A DNA stretch of 64,000 nt. It comes from Alphaproteobacteria bacterium. GTDB taxonomy: Bacteria; Pseudomonadota; Alphaproteobacteria; Sphingomonadales; Emcibacteraceae. The notes beneath the pieces were generated by a model. It was not told the DNA's origin and did not search any database. It saw only the letters and a list, made by a program, of their open reading frames with translations. Shown piece after piece: positions 46,120 to 55,447 of the stretch (positions are counted from its first letter, which is position 1; every line of letters begins with the position of its first letter). The position numbers and the translations under genes were made by a program. The DNA is taken from assembly GCA_030428615.1 (NCBI GenBank), contig JAUIDN010000004.1, forward strand, positions 120,343-184,342. The letters are read 5' to 3'.

Positions 46120-47337
46120 ATGTTTCAGCTTATATTTTCCATTGGTGCGCTGCTTTTAAGTATTGTCATTCTCCAGCTTGCCAATAGTATGGTTGCACCG
46201 ACAATCGTTCTGAACGCCAATAGTGCCGGATCTTCCCTGGCGAGTATCGGGATGATCCCGACCATTTACGGGTTGGGGTTCGTGTTTGGCTGTTTCTGGG
46301 CGCGAAAATTATTAAAAACAATCGGACATATCCGCAGTTTTACATTTGCTGCGGCGCTGTTGGCGTCACTTACGCTAATGATGCATCTTATTCCTGATAC
46401 TTTTGCATGGATAATATTTCGCGGACTGATGGGGGTGGCCATTGCCATCATTATGACATGCATTGATAGCTGGGTAGGGCACGTGACGCCATTTGAAATG
46501 CGTGGCCGGGTCATGGGGTTTTATTCGACATTCACAAAACTTGCCTATGTCGGCGCCCCGGCGGTGCTGGCCTATTCAGTTACGGTCAATGAAAAGGCGA
46601 TTATATTTTCGGTTTTATTGTTTACTGTTTCGTTGATACCGGTCTGTCTGACAAAATTGCCACAGCCTTCCATCGGGCCGGAAGTGTCGACAACATTTCG
46701 GGCATTATTAAAAGACACGCCAAGCGCGTTTGTAAGCGTTTTTGTGCTTGGGTTTACCAATACGGCAGTGATCAATTTGCTGCCCGTTTACGGTGTTGAG
46801 GTCGGGTTTATAGAATCGCAGGCATTATTGCTTCTTACGGCGGCACACATTGGCGGTTTGATATTGCAATGGCCGTTGGGTCTGCTTTCTGACCTTATCA
46901 ACAGGCGCAAGGTCATGATTGTTGGATTTATGATTTCGTCCGTTGTCGCAATCAGTATGACGCTGCCGATCGCAGCGAATGGGCAGTTTGCGATAATCCT
47001 GACGTTTATATGGGGCGGGGCGGCGCTTTCGCTTTATTCAATTTCGCTTTCCCATGCGATTGACCACGTCGAAAGCGAAGAAACGGTCACGGTTTGTGCG
47101 ACAATCCTTACAACATGGTCAATCGGGTCTATTTTCGGTCCGATCGTTGCGGGCGTTTTGATGGAATATTTTTCCGTATTTGCGCTTTATCTCTTTTGTG
47201 CGGTGTTTCATGGGCTTGCCGGAATTTTTATCTTGTTCAGGGTAATGACATCGACGACCCGACTGAATTTGGAAAAGGACTTGTCAGAGGAAGAAATTGA
47301 CAGCCTGACATGGCCGCAAAACCGACCTTTGGTATAA
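46120..47337 (+). CDS. MFS transporter
   Basis: The 405-residue protein has about 12 transmembrane helices in two halves, with MFS loop motifs: FGCFWARKLLKTIGH after TM2 and GLLSDLINRRKVMIVGF in the second half. DSWVGHVTPFEMRGRVMGFYS matches the YcaD/YfkF-like MFS group. Its substrate is unknown. It converges on the PAS histidine kinase gene, with 19 bases between stop codons. Confidence 0.87.
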   Translation: MFQLIFSIGALLLSIVILQLANSMVAPTIVLNANSAGSSLASIGMIPTIYGLGFVFGCFWARKLLKTIGHIRSFTFAAALLASLTLMMHLIPDTFAWIIFRGLMGVAIAIIMTCIDSWVGHVTPFEMRGRVMGFYSTFTKLAYVGAPAVLAYSVTVNEKAIIFSVLLFTVSLIPVCLTKLPQPSIGPEVSTTFRALLKDTPSAFVSVFVLGFTNTAVINLLPVYGVEVGFIESQALLLLTAAHIGGLILQWPLGLLSDLINRRKVMIVGFMISSVVAISMTLPIAANGQFAIILTFIWGGAALSLYSISLSHAIDHVESEETVTVCATILTTWSIGSIFGPIVAGVLMEYFSVFALYLFCAVFHGLAGIFILFRVMTSTTRLNLEKDLSEEEIDSLTWPQNRPLV

Positions 47338-47356
47338 ACTTGATTTGCTTTTAATT

Positions 47357-48553
47357 TTAATGGGAGTGTTTCCGGCCAATATCGCATTTGTCATCAAAAG
47401 AAGGGCACCCTACGCAGCGGGGGAGGTCCAACCAGAAAACCGACCCTTGACCATAAACGCTTTCAAAATCGCATTCTCCGTTCATTTCGATGGAAAGTCT
47501 TCTACAGATCGGCAGGCCAAGCCCCGTACCTTCAATGCCGGACGTGGTTTGTTCACCGCGATAGAAAGGCTCAAAAATCTGTTTTGCATGATCGCGTTGA
47601 ATACCTTTTCCGTCGTCTTCGACACTAAAACGGGTGTAGCTATTGTTTTTATCGACCGAAATCCAGATATTTCCGCCGGGTTGGTTATATTTGATGGCAT
47701 TGGTCAAAAGATTTACGAGTATCTGTTCTGCCCTTACCCGATCGGCGTACAGACAGTTCAGGTCATCGGGAATATCTTCGCAGTGGAGTGTAATCTGTGA
47801 GTCATTCGCAAGCTTTTCCACAAGGTTTATGGAGTTTTTGACGATCTCTGAAGCATTGTTATGTTCGATATTAAGGTTGATTTCCCCCTGATCAATCTTT
47901 GCCATACTGAGCAAGTCATCAACAAGATGAAGCAGTAATTCACCGCCCTGATAAATTGATTTAACGGTGCCCATCTGCTTTTCATTCAGCGGGCCGTAAA
48001 GCTCATTTTTTAACATATCGGAAAAACCGAGAACGGCATTGAGAGGCGTTCTCAGTTCATGGCTCATCATTGAAAGAAATTTTGACTTTGATTTACTGGC
48101 TTCTTCGGCATTTATTTTGGCTTCTCTAAGCTCTTTTTCAAGATTATATTGGTCTGTTATATCACGCCAGACGCAGAAGATGGCGTCTTTTCCCTGAAAG
48201 GGGATTTTTGTAAGCGTCACTTCAACGGGGAAATTTTCACCTGATTTTTTTGTATGCGTCCAGTGAAAACGGTGATACCCCTTGGTGAGTGCAATGGTCA
48301 TCATCTCTTCCGCCGCATCGAAGGACGGCTTTCCATCTTCCTGATATTTGGGGGAAAGCTGCGAAGGGTGGGTGTTTCGTAATTCCGACTGGCTTTTGTA
48401 GCCCAATGTGCGCACTGCTGCATCATTACAAATTTCAAATTTTTGATCGATAATAAGCCACATCGGGTCTTCGGATGCTTCAAAAAGCATTCTGTATTTT
48501 TCACCGTCTTCGGTGGGTGAATGACTGTATTGTTGCTTTTTATTCTTGATCAC
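47357..48553 (-). CDS. Soluble PAS-domain hybrid-type histidine kinase (no receiver)
   Basis: The 398-residue cytoplasmic kinase has an N-terminal PAS domain with PAC (about residues 18-145: YRMLFEASEDPMWLIIDQ, FCVWRDITDQYNLEKEL), HisKA with the H-box FLSMMSHELRTPLNAVLG, and HATPase_c with NLLTNAIKYNQPGG and [14 protein letters not shown] short cysteine-containing tail (RCVGCPSFDDKCDIG) follows. No membrane segment or response regulator is adjacent. The start is GTG at 48553 with GAAGAGA upstream. Confidence 0.86.
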   Translation of the reverse strand: MIKNKKQQYSHSPTEDGEKYRMLFEASEDPMWLIIDQKFEICNDAAVRTLGYKSQSELRNTHPSQLSPKYQEDGKPSFDAAEEMMTIALTKGYHRFHWTHTKKSGENFPVEVTLTKIPFQGKDAIFCVWRDITDQYNLEKELREAKINAEEASKSKSKFLSMMSHELRTPLNAVLGFSDMLKNELYGPLNEKQMGTVKSIYQGGELLLHLVDDLLSMAKIDQGEINLNIEHNNASEIVKNSINLVEKLANDSQITLHCEDIPDDLNCLYADRVRAEQILVNLLTNAIKYNQPGGNIWISVDKNNSYTRFSVEDDGKGIQRDHAKQIFEPFYRGEQTTSGIEGTGLGLPICRRLSIEMNGECDFESVYGQGSVFWLDLPRCVGCPSFDDKCDIGRKHSH

Positions 48554-48630
48554 AACATCTCTTCACTTTTAGTGAGGTACGATATTCCCAAAGATATGCC
48601 TGATTATACAACGAATTGGTTTATAATTCA

Positions 48631-49116
48631 TTACAAATCAAATGGAATGTCGTTTTTCTTGGTCACTGTACGTAATGAGAAATTGGATTTTATCTGCGAA
48701 ACACCGGGTAGGGTGGTGAGGACATCCATATGCAGCTTTTCATAATCCGATGCATCGGAAACAACAACTCGCAGCAGGTAATCTGCGTCGCCGCTCATCA
48801 GATAACATTCCATAATTTGTGGGCATTCACGCACTATTTTTTCAAATTCACCAAGAAGTTCTTTGGTTTGGTTCTCAACGGTGATCTGAACGAATACATT
48901 ATCCGGCAGGTCCGCAGCCCGTTGATCCATGATCGCCACATATCCTTCAATTACCCCTTCATTTTCAAGTGATTTTACCCGTCGAAGACACGCGGACTGT
49001 GAAAGCCCGACCCGGTCGGCAAGGTCTGAATTGCTGATCCGGCCATCAATTTGCAGATTTCTTATGATCGCAAGATCAATCTTATCTAACTTCAGATTTA
49101 GAAATTTATGTCTCAT
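48631..49116 (-). CDS. Lrp/AsnC family regulator, probable activator of ald
   Basis: The 161-residue protein has an N-terminal helix-turn-helix (DKIDLAIIRNLQIDGRISNSDLADRVGLSQSACLRRVKSLE) and a C-terminal RAM ligand-binding domain (DNVFVQITVENQTKELLGEFEK, SGDADYLLRVVVSDASDYE). I start at the ATG at 49116; a longer reading toward 49554 runs antisense to ald and is not credible. It is divergent from the alanine dehydrogenase gene, as is common for alanine-responsive Lrp regulators. No clear ribosome site precedes the ATG. Confidence 0.9.
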   Translation of the reverse strand: MRHKFLNLKLDKIDLAIIRNLQIDGRISNSDLADRVGLSQSACLRRVKSLENEGVIEGYVAIMDQRAADLPDNVFVQITVENQTKELLGEFEKIVRECPQIMECYLMSGDADYLLRVVVSDASDYEKLHMDVLTTLPGVSQIKSNFSLRTVTKKNDIPFDL

Positions 49117-49133
49117 AAATATAAATTTATGCA
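49113..49133. promoter_or_regulatory. Candidate Lrp operator next to the lrp start
   Basis: ATAAATTTATGCA (49121-49133) contains the 10-bp palindrome ATAAATTTAT. The same 13-mer occurs inverted at 49205-49217, on the ald side. CATAAAT also occurs at 49114. Confidence 0.55.
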
Positions 49134-49204
49134 ACATTCTGCGAAAAAACAAGAAAAATAACGCAAAAAACGCAAGGACATTTTTATTTGCTTCATTTAT
49201 AATC

Positions 49205-49217
49205 TGCATAAATTTAT
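49205..49217. promoter_or_regulatory. Candidate Lrp operator next to ald
   Basis: TGCATAAATTTAT is the exact inverted copy of 49121-49133, about 30 bases upstream of the ald ATG. The two copies flank the shared divergent promoter region, as expected for an Lrp-type octamer wrapping the DNA. Confidence 0.55.
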
Positions 49218-49245
49218 TCACATATTTATCTGAGGGAAAAGAAGT

Positions 49246-50352
49246 ATGATTATCGGCTGTCCAAAAGAAATTAAAATCCACGAGTATCGCGTCGGCCTTA
49301 CACCGCCTAGCGCGTCTGAACTCATCCGTCATGGTCATGATGTTATCATCGAAACAAATGCCGGGATCGGCATTGGCATCAGCGATGCAGATTATGAAGC
49401 CGTCGGCTGTCGCATTATCGGCTCCGCTGAGGAGGTGTTCGCCGAAGCGGAAATGATCGTCAAGGTCAAAGAACCGCAACTGAACGAATGTGCGATGCTG
49501 AATGAAAACCATCTTCTTTTCACTTATCTTCATCTCGCGGCCGACAAACCGCAAACTGAAGCGCTCATGGCGTCGGGCTGTACGGCTATTGCTTATGAAA
49601 CCGTGACCGCTAATGACGGGTCACTCCCGCTTCTGGCACCGATGAGTGAGGTTGCGGGGCGCATGTCTATTCAGGCGGGGGCTCATGCCCTTGAAAAAGC
49701 GGCGGGCGGCCGCGGCATCCTGCTTGGTGGTGTACCGGGAGTTGCCCCTGCAAAAGTCGTTATAATTGGTGGCGGTGTTTCCGGCATGAACGCCGCTGAA
49801 ATGGCCGTAGGGCTTGGTGCGGATGTGACAGTGTTTGATCGCAATATCAATCAGATGCGCCATCTTGATCAGCGTTTTCGTGGTACGGTAAAAACCTGTT
49901 ATTCTACCGCGCATACTCTCGAAGAAGCGGTTCTTCAGGCGGATCTCGTTGTAGGGGCGGTTCTTGTGGCCGGTGCTGCGGCACCGAAACTCGTATCAGC
50001 AGAAACTGCGAAAAAGATGAAGGACGGCGCCGTCCTTGTTGATATTTCCATTGACCAGGGTGGATGTTTTGAAAATTCCAGGGCGACAACTCACTCAGAT
50101 CCGACGTTTGTGATTGACGGAGTTGTTTATTATTGTGTTGCGAATATGCCCGGGGCGGTTGCCCATACGTCAACATACGCTCTTAATAATGCAACGCTTC
50201 CATTTGCCGTCGCGCTGGCGAATAAGGGTTGGAAAAAAGCCTGCCAGGATGATCCGCATCTTGCCAATGGTATTAATATTCAAGGTGGAAATGTTACATT
50301 CGAAGCCGTCGCAAAAGACCTTGATTTACCTTACGCGCCCGCAGCACTTTAA
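49246..50352 (+). CDS. ald: Alanine dehydrogenase
   Basis: The 368-residue NAD enzyme interconverts L-alanine and pyruvate with ammonia. [20 protein letters not shown] holds the substrate arginine, KVKEPQ the catalytic Lys, [10 protein letters not shown] a catalytic His, and [24 protein letters not shown] the NAD-binding Rossmann site. The length matches Ald; transhydrogenase subunits are different in architecture. GAGGGAAAAG precedes the ATG. An Lrp-family gene is divergent, and a strong terminator follows. Confidence 0.96.
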   Translation: MIIGCPKEIKIHEYRVGLTPPSASELIRHGHDVIIETNAGIGIGISDADYEAVGCRIIGSAEEVFAEAEMIVKVKEPQLNECAMLNENHLLFTYLHLAADKPQTEALMASGCTAIAYETVTANDGSLPLLAPMSEVAGRMSIQAGAHALEKAAGGRGILLGGVPGVAPAKVVIIGGGVSGMNAAEMAVGLGADVTVFDRNINQMRHLDQRFRGTVKTCYSTAHTLEEAVLQADLVVGAVLVAGAAAPKLVSAETAKKMKDGAVLVDISIDQGGCFENSRATTHSDPTFVIDGVVYYCVANMPGAVAHTSTYALNNATLPFAVALANKGWKKACQDDPHLANGINIQGGNVTFEAVAKDLDLPYAPAAL

Positions 50353-50375
50353 AATTTTTCTTACTCTATTTATCA

Positions 50376-50408
50376 GGGAAGAGCATAAACGCTCTTCCCT
50401 TTTTTTTT
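50376..50408 (+). terminator. Rho-independent terminator of ald
   Basis: GGGAAGAGC and GCTCTTCCC form a perfect 9-bp stem with a 6-base loop (ATAAAC) followed by nine T. Confidence 0.93.
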
Positions 50409-50451
50409 AAACCACTATAAATTTGATCAACCAATTTTAGGACATTTATAT

Positions 50452-52749
50452 ATGGTGGATAAATTTAAAGAAACGTCACTTCGCTATCACACTGACCCGA
50501 CACCGGGAAAATTAACAACGATCCCAACTAAACCGCTTGCCAATCAGCGTGATCTGGCACGGGCTTATTCGCCCGGTGTGGCATATGCCTGTGAGGCGAT
50601 AGTTGAGGATCCTGCCGCCGCAGCACAAATGACCATTCGAGGAAATCTGGTTGGTGTTATAACCAATGGTTCCGCCGTTTTGGGGCTTGGCAACATCGGC
50701 CCACTGGCGTCAAAGCCGGTCATGGAAGGAAAAGCCGTTTTATTTAAAAAATTCGCGGGTATCAATGTATTTGATATTGAAATTGACCAAGCCGATCCGG
50801 AAAAGCTGATTGATACCATTGCCGCTCTGGAGCCTACGTTTGGTGCGATTAATCTGGAGGATATAAAAGCACCGGAATGCTTTGTGGTTGAAAAGGCACT
50901 TCGTGAACGGATGAAAATCCCTGTATTTCATGATGACCAGCATGGTACGGCGATTGTAGCGGGAGCAGCGATATCAAACGGCCTGCGTGTCGTTGGAAAA
51001 AAACTTAAAGATGTGAAGCTTGTAGCCACGGGCGGCGGCGCGGCGTCGCTCGCATGTCTTGATTTGCTGGTAACGCTGGGGGTTAAGCGCGAAAATATCA
51101 CGCTTATTGATCTAGAGGGTGTTGTTTATGTTGACCGCAAAAAGGACATGAACGAATATAAAGACCGCTATGCTAAAAAAACCAAGGAACGAACCCTTGA
51201 TGATGCCATAGAAGGGGCAGATGTTTTTCTTGGTCTTTCGGCTCCGGGGATTTTGAAACCTGATATGGTCAAAAAAATGGCTGAAAAGCCGTTTATATTG
51301 GCGCTTGCCAATCCGACACCGGAAATTACCCCCGAAGAATGTAAGGCGGCAAGGCCCGATGCGGTTATTGCTACCGGGCGGTCCGATTATCCCAACCAGG
51401 TGAATAATGTTTTATGTTTCCCGTTTTTGTTTCGCGGTGCGCTTGATGTCGGGGCAACGGAAATTAATGATGAAATGAAAAAAGCCTGCGTGTGGGCGAT
51501 TGCTGATCTCGCCTATCGCGAAAGTTCAGACGAAGTGGCGGATGCCTACCATGGGGAAGAACTTAAATTCGGCCCCGAATATATTATCCCAAAACCTTTT
51601 GATCCAAGACTTATTCTTGAAGTGGCACCCGCGGTCGCGGAAGCGGCCATGAAAAGTGGGGTGGCAACAAGACCAATTGAAGATATGCATGCATATCGTG
51701 AAAAGATTGGTAATTTTATTTTTAAATCAAACATGCTCATGCAGCCAATTATTGAGGACGCAAAAAAAGACCCCAAACGAATAGTCTATGCAGAAGGGGA
51801 AGAGGAAAATGTCCTTCGTGCTGTTGGTGCAGCCGTTGATGAAGGTATGATCCATGCGACACTGGTTGGTCGCCCGGACGTGATCGCAAGCCGGGTGGAA
51901 CGATTGGGTCTTCGGCTCAAAGAAGGGGTGGATTATGAGGTGATCAACCCCCATAAGGACGACCGTTATCGCGAGTTTTATAAGGCATATCACAAAATTG
52001 TCGGTCGCAAAGGTGTTTCAAAAGATGCAGCGAAGACTATCGTTCGCACCAATACTACGGTGATTGCGGCAATGGCCGTGAAACTCGGTTATCACGATGC
52101 GATGATTTGTGGAACATACGGCCGTTTTGATTTTCATATTCGTTATATCATTGACATTATTGGTCGGAAAAAAAATAATCAGAAAATTTCCACGGTTAGC
52201 GTTTTGATCCTGCCTCAGCAGACTTTGTTTATTGCCGACGCATTCATGGATGTTGATCCGACGATGGAGCAAATCGTTGAAAGCACTATAGCCGCCGCGC
52301 GTCAGATTGAGCTTTTTGGGATCAAGCCAAAAGTTGCCCTGCTTTCCCATTCAAATTTTGGTTCTTCTAGAGCGTCGTCGGCGATAAAAATGGGCAAGGC
52401 TGTTAAAATGTTGCGCGAAAGAGCGCCCGGACTTGAAGTCGACGGGGAGATGCACGCAGATGCTGCCTTGAATGAAACGCTTCGTGAAAAAATGATACAG
52501 GATTGTGCTCTGAAGGGAGCCGCCAATTTGCTGATATTTCCAAACCTTGATTCTGCGAACAGTGCGCTTGGGTTGGTAAAAAGTGTTGAACGCGGGTTAC
52601 TTGTGGGGCCAATTCTTTTGGGTGCAGCACTTCCTGCACATATTGTCACGCCGGGTGTCAGCGCGAGGGGAATCTTGAACATGACGGCGATTGCGGTAAA
52701 AGATGCACAAAACCTGGAAAAAGAAAAATCCCATAAATGGCCATTGTGA
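50452..52749 (+). CDS. maeB: NADP-dependent malic enzyme with phosphotransacetylase-like C-terminal domain
   Basis: The 765-residue enzyme decarboxylates malate to pyruvate. The malic enzyme core (residues 1-430) shows SPGVAYACEAI, NGSAVLGLGNIGP, FHDDQHGTAIV and LKDVKLVATGGGAASLACLDLL. From about residue 440 to the end is a phosphate acetyltransferase-like domain (RIVYAEGEEENVLRA, MICGTYGRFDFHIRYI), which in MaeB is regulatory and does not make acetyl phosphate. Whether the cofactor is NADP or NAD (as in rhizobial DME) cannot be settled by eye. It stands after the ald terminator. Confidence 0.94.
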   Translation: MVDKFKETSLRYHTDPTPGKLTTIPTKPLANQRDLARAYSPGVAYACEAIVEDPAAAAQMTIRGNLVGVITNGSAVLGLGNIGPLASKPVMEGKAVLFKKFAGINVFDIEIDQADPEKLIDTIAALEPTFGAINLEDIKAPECFVVEKALRERMKIPVFHDDQHGTAIVAGAAISNGLRVVGKKLKDVKLVATGGGAASLACLDLLVTLGVKRENITLIDLEGVVYVDRKKDMNEYKDRYAKKTKERTLDDAIEGADVFLGLSAPGILKPDMVKKMAEKPFILALANPTPEITPEECKAARPDAVIATGRSDYPNQVNNVLCFPFLFRGALDVGATEINDEMKKACVWAIADLAYRESSDEVADAYHGEELKFGPEYIIPKPFDPRLILEVAPAVAEAAMKSGVATRPIEDMHAYREKIGNFIFKSNMLMQPIIEDAKKDPKRIVYAEGEEENVLRAVGAAVDEGMIHATLVGRPDVIASRVERLGLRLKEGVDYEVINPHKDDRYREFYKAYHKIVGRKGVSKDAAKTIVRTNTTVIAAMAVKLGYHDAMICGTYGRFDFHIRYIIDIIGRKKNNQKISTVSVLILPQQTLFIADAFMDVDPTMEQIVESTIAAARQIELFGIKPKVALLSHSNFGSSRASSAIKMGKAVKMLRERAPGLEVDGEMHADAALNETLREKMIQDCALKGAANLLIFPNLDSANSALGLVKSVERGLLVGPILLGAALPAHIVTPGVSARGILNMTAIAVKDAQNLEKEKSHKWPL

Positions 52750-52753
52750 AACG

Positions 52754-52960
52754 CTAAATAAGAGAGTTTTCCACACCATTGTTTAGTGATAGAAGATGAT
52801 TAATCATCAATAGAATGATCAGGATTGTCAGAAATAGTATGCCATTCCAAGGAAGCGACCATGGGGTTCCCGGTTCTTTTGGTTGTCGTGCTTTGATAAA
52901 AGCGACAACCATTATGGTTGCAGCACCAATCAAAACACCCAAAGTCAGCTCATAATTCAT
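52754..52960 (-). CDS. Small two-helix membrane protein, function unknown
   Basis: The 68-residue product has two hydrophobic helices (about residues 6-24 and 38-58) joined by a basic, proline-rich loop (KARQPKEPGTPWSLPWNG). It converges on maeB with 4 bases between stop codons. No strong ribosome site is visible upstream of the ATG at 52960. The helix pattern supports a real protein, but I do not recognise a family. Confidence 0.55.
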   Translation of the reverse strand: MNYELTLGVLIGAATIMVVAFIKARQPKEPGTPWSLPWNGILFLTILIILLMINHLLSLNNGVENSLI

Positions 52961-53002
52961 GAAGTCTATATACGATGTGTTTGTTTAATTTCAAGAAACC
53001 GG

Positions 53003-53596
53003 TCATTTCAGTGACCTTGTTACAATCATATCATAATCGCCCCGTTTCCAGGTTTTCCCGTTGTCCAGTGAAATATCGGACTTCATTTCGAAACTGTCTT
53101 TCGCAATATTAAAATATGTTTCGCGGTTTAGAAAATCGCCACGCGCCTCATTATAACCGAAAATGGTAACGACCAGATTTTTACCATCCGGTTTTGCAAC
53201 TGTATTCCGCCATGCGCCATTTACATAAATATTGCGTCCGGACCAGCTTTTTGAAACAGGGTCATAATATCTTATCTCCGCCCCCGTGGCTTCAGGTCCG
53301 CGCCATTCCTGCATTACAGCGTAACCATCGATAATCCAGTGATTGTGCCATTTGGCACGGTATACATCCTGTTCTCCCTGTTCGGCGTGCCATGTTATGA
53401 CCACGTCCCAATCACCAATCAGAAAGTCAAATGCCTCACCTTCACCGATGAGGGCAGGGTTGCGTGAAAGTATGGGGCTATCGGGTAGTGGCTGATAAAT
53501 TATAGGATCGTTACGAATCTCTTGTGCGGATGAAATTGAATTGGCACAGAACGGAATTACATTACAAAATATTAATATAAGAATTTTCTTATTCAT
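53003..53596 (-). CDS. Secreted protein with a DUF1579-like lipocalin-type fold
   Basis: The 197-residue protein has a signal peptide (cleavage near SSAQ). The mature sequence contains FDFLIGDWDVVITWH, YRAKWHNHWIIDGYAVMQEWRG and GAEIRYYDPVSKSWSGRNIY, the pattern of DUF1579-like or lipocalin-type barrels, where the 'GDWDV' strand is conserved. I use the ATG at 53596; an in-frame GTG at 53611 is possible. The ligand is unknown and it stands alone on the minus strand. Confidence 0.75.
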   Translation of the reverse strand: MNKKILILIFCNVIPFCANSISSAQEIRNDPIIYQPLPDSPILSRNPALIGEGEAFDFLIGDWDVVITWHAEQGEQDVYRAKWHNHWIIDGYAVMQEWRGPEATGAEIRYYDPVSKSWSGRNIYVNGAWRNTVAKPDGKNLVVTIFGYNEARGDFLNRETYFNIAKDSFEMKSDISLDNGKTWKRGDYDMIVTRSLK

Positions 53597-53784
53597 GTAT
53601 TGGAATCTCACTTCAATGTATTTATAAACGAGAATATTGACACTGTATTATTAAAAAGTGAAGTCACGTTTTTGTTATTTTGACGATAATTTTTTCCTAT
53701 GTTAATGTGCCGTTAACCATAACTAGGATAATTTTTAAGGACACAGTCTAAGAATGTTTGTTTGTAATTTATTGGGGAAAGGCG

Positions 53785-54111
53785 ATGCCAAAAGAAAGTA
53801 GAAATATCTTTTTCACCCAGAACGAAGTCAAAATTGCGTTAGCGCGATTTTCCGCGCGTAAAGGGCTTGAGTTTGTTGCTGATAATATCACGGAATTTGA
53901 TCTCAAAACAGATGGCGTGATGTCAATCGTACTGAAAGTATTTGATTCAAAAACCAGCAAAACAGGTACAGTAAAGTATAATCAGCAGGAAGTTGCTGCT
54001 GCGATGATGGCATATTGTATGTTTTTGAAAATACCACTGCCAAAAGCCGGGCAGAAGTCGATACAAGCCAAAAACGGTGAATTGTTTCTGAATATTAAGC
54101 TTCAATCATAG
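53785..54111 (+). CDS. Tandem paralogue A, unknown family
   Basis: The 108-residue cytoplasmic protein (no signal or membrane segment) pairs with the next gene. Shared features are an N-terminal IFFTQNEVKIALARFS, a middle QQEVAAAMMAYCMFLKIPLPKAG and a C-terminal strand pair (KNGELFLNIKL). The start is the ATG at 53785, with GGGGAAAGG upstream. The region downstream to the second copy is only about 90 bases. I do not recognise the family. Confidence 0.72.
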   Translation: MPKESRNIFFTQNEVKIALARFSARKGLEFVADNITEFDLKTDGVMSIVLKVFDSKTSKTGTVKYNQQEVAAAMMAYCMFLKIPLPKAGQKSIQAKNGELFLNIKLQS

Positions 54112-54204
54112 CAAAAAACCCACAATTCAGAAGGTCATAATATTTGTAATGGGCCTTTGTTTACATATAAGACAATAAACTTGAGAGCTTTTTTTGAGGA
54201 ATAA

Positions 54205-54591
54205 ATGCCGCTTGAAATAAAACATATATATTTTACTGAAGATGAACTTAAAAAAGCTTTAGTTAATTTCTCGGTTCTTAAAAAGCAGTTTCTGGAAACA
54301 GAAGATATTGTAGAGTTAACTATTAATAAGGGGGCAGAGGTGACGGTGTCATTGATTGTGGATAAGACACTCGAGTTTGAAAATGATCGCGTTGACTATT
54401 CCCACGGGGAGGTTGCCGCATCTTTATTTGCATTTTGTATGGCCTCGAAAATTCCCCTACCGAGACGGGGTATAAAAGAGCTCCATGCCAATAATGAGAA
54501 AATCTTTCTAACCATTACACTTGAAGAAGAGGTTAATTTTGAAAAGTATGTTATAAGCGACATACTTAAAAATTCATCTAAATCCATGTAA
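54205..54591 (+). CDS. Tandem paralogue B, unknown family
   Basis: The 128-residue protein aligns with the preceding gene along its whole length: IYFTEDELKKALVNFS, then HGEVAASLFAFCMASKIPLPRRG, then NNEKIFLTITLEE, plus an extra C-terminal tail of about 20 residues. The divergence between copies is high, so the duplication is old. GAGG precedes the ATG. It is followed after 26 bases by the DUF1499 gene, which may be cotranscribed. Confidence 0.74.
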   Translation: MPLEIKHIYFTEDELKKALVNFSVLKKQFLETEDIVELTINKGAEVTVSLIVDKTLEFENDRVDYSHGEVAASLFAFCMASKIPLPRRGIKELHANNEKIFLTITLEEEVNFEKYVISDILKNSSKSM

Positions 54592-54617
54592 CAGGGTGAA
54601 ATAAAAAGGGAGGTATC

Positions 54618-55352
54618 ATGATGCAGAATAAATTTAGAACAATTCTGTTGCGGGGCGTTTTCATTCTTGCACTGGTTGGTGTGCTGCCACTTCTTGGGGG
54701 AGTGGGTACAAGATTGGGGTTTTGGGAACCACTGACCGGGTTTATGATGACACTGGGTTATTTGAGTGTTTCATCGGTTGCCGTATTGATGCTTATTTTC
54801 CTGTCGCTCTATTTTTGTCTTAATAATCTCAAGCAGTCGATTGTTTCATTCGTTGTAATAATGGGTTTTGCTGCTGGCGGCTATGTTTTGGGTGTGAATA
54901 AAGAACCCGATGACTGGACCGGGCTTCCGGGTATCCACGATGTAACAACCGACATGAAAAACCCGCCGCAATTTGTTATTTTGGCCGATGCGCCAGGACG
55001 GCGCAATAGTTTTGAATACCCGATTGAAACCGCGGAGAAGCAGAAAGCGAAATTTCCCTGGGTTAAACCAATTTTAACTGACTTGTCTGAAAATGAAGCA
55101 TATGCACGTGCTATCACTGTTGCGAATGAGCTCGGGTGGAAAATTGCCGGCGAAGACCCATCCCGCGGGACTTTTGAAGCAACGGATTATACCAAGTGGT
55201 TTTATTTTCATGACGATGTGATTGTAAGGGTTACGGCAAATGAAAACGGTAGTCGCGTCGATGTTAGAAGCCTAAGTCGGGTAGGGGGCACGGATCATGG
55301 GCTCGGAGCAATCAGAATTATGAAATTTATAAAAAAATTCAATGAAATATAG
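54618..55352 (+). CDS. DUF1499 family membrane protein
   Basis: The 244-residue protein has three hydrophobic helices (about residues 8-30, 40-65 and 70-95) followed by a DUF1499 domain (IHDVTTDMKNPPQFV to SRVGGTDHGLGAIRIMKF). DUF1499 proteins occur widely in proteobacteria and plants and have no assigned function. The AGGGAGG ribosome site is well placed. It follows the tandem paralogues by 26 bases. Confidence 0.85.
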   Translation: MMQNKFRTILLRGVFILALVGVLPLLGGVGTRLGFWEPLTGFMMTLGYLSVSSVAVLMLIFLSLYFCLNNLKQSIVSFVVIMGFAAGGYVLGVNKEPDDWTGLPGIHDVTTDMKNPPQFVILADAPGRRNSFEYPIETAEKQKAKFPWVKPILTDLSENEAYARAITVANELGWKIAGEDPSRGTFEATDYTKWFYFHDDVIVRVTANENGSRVDVRSLSRVGGTDHGLGAIRIMKFIKKFNEI

Positions 55353-55447
55353 TTTACTAAGTTAGAGTTTTTTTATTATGACCTTTTTTTCCCAAAAAAA
55401 ATAAATTATAAACTCTGTTCAAGTAAAACAGATTTAGAGTTTTTAAT

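Noticed and set aside
49117..49554. N-terminal extension of the Lrp reading frame to 307 codons
   Set aside because: The extra part is antisense to ald and has no Lrp-like sequence. The Lrp domain begins at the ATG at 49116.
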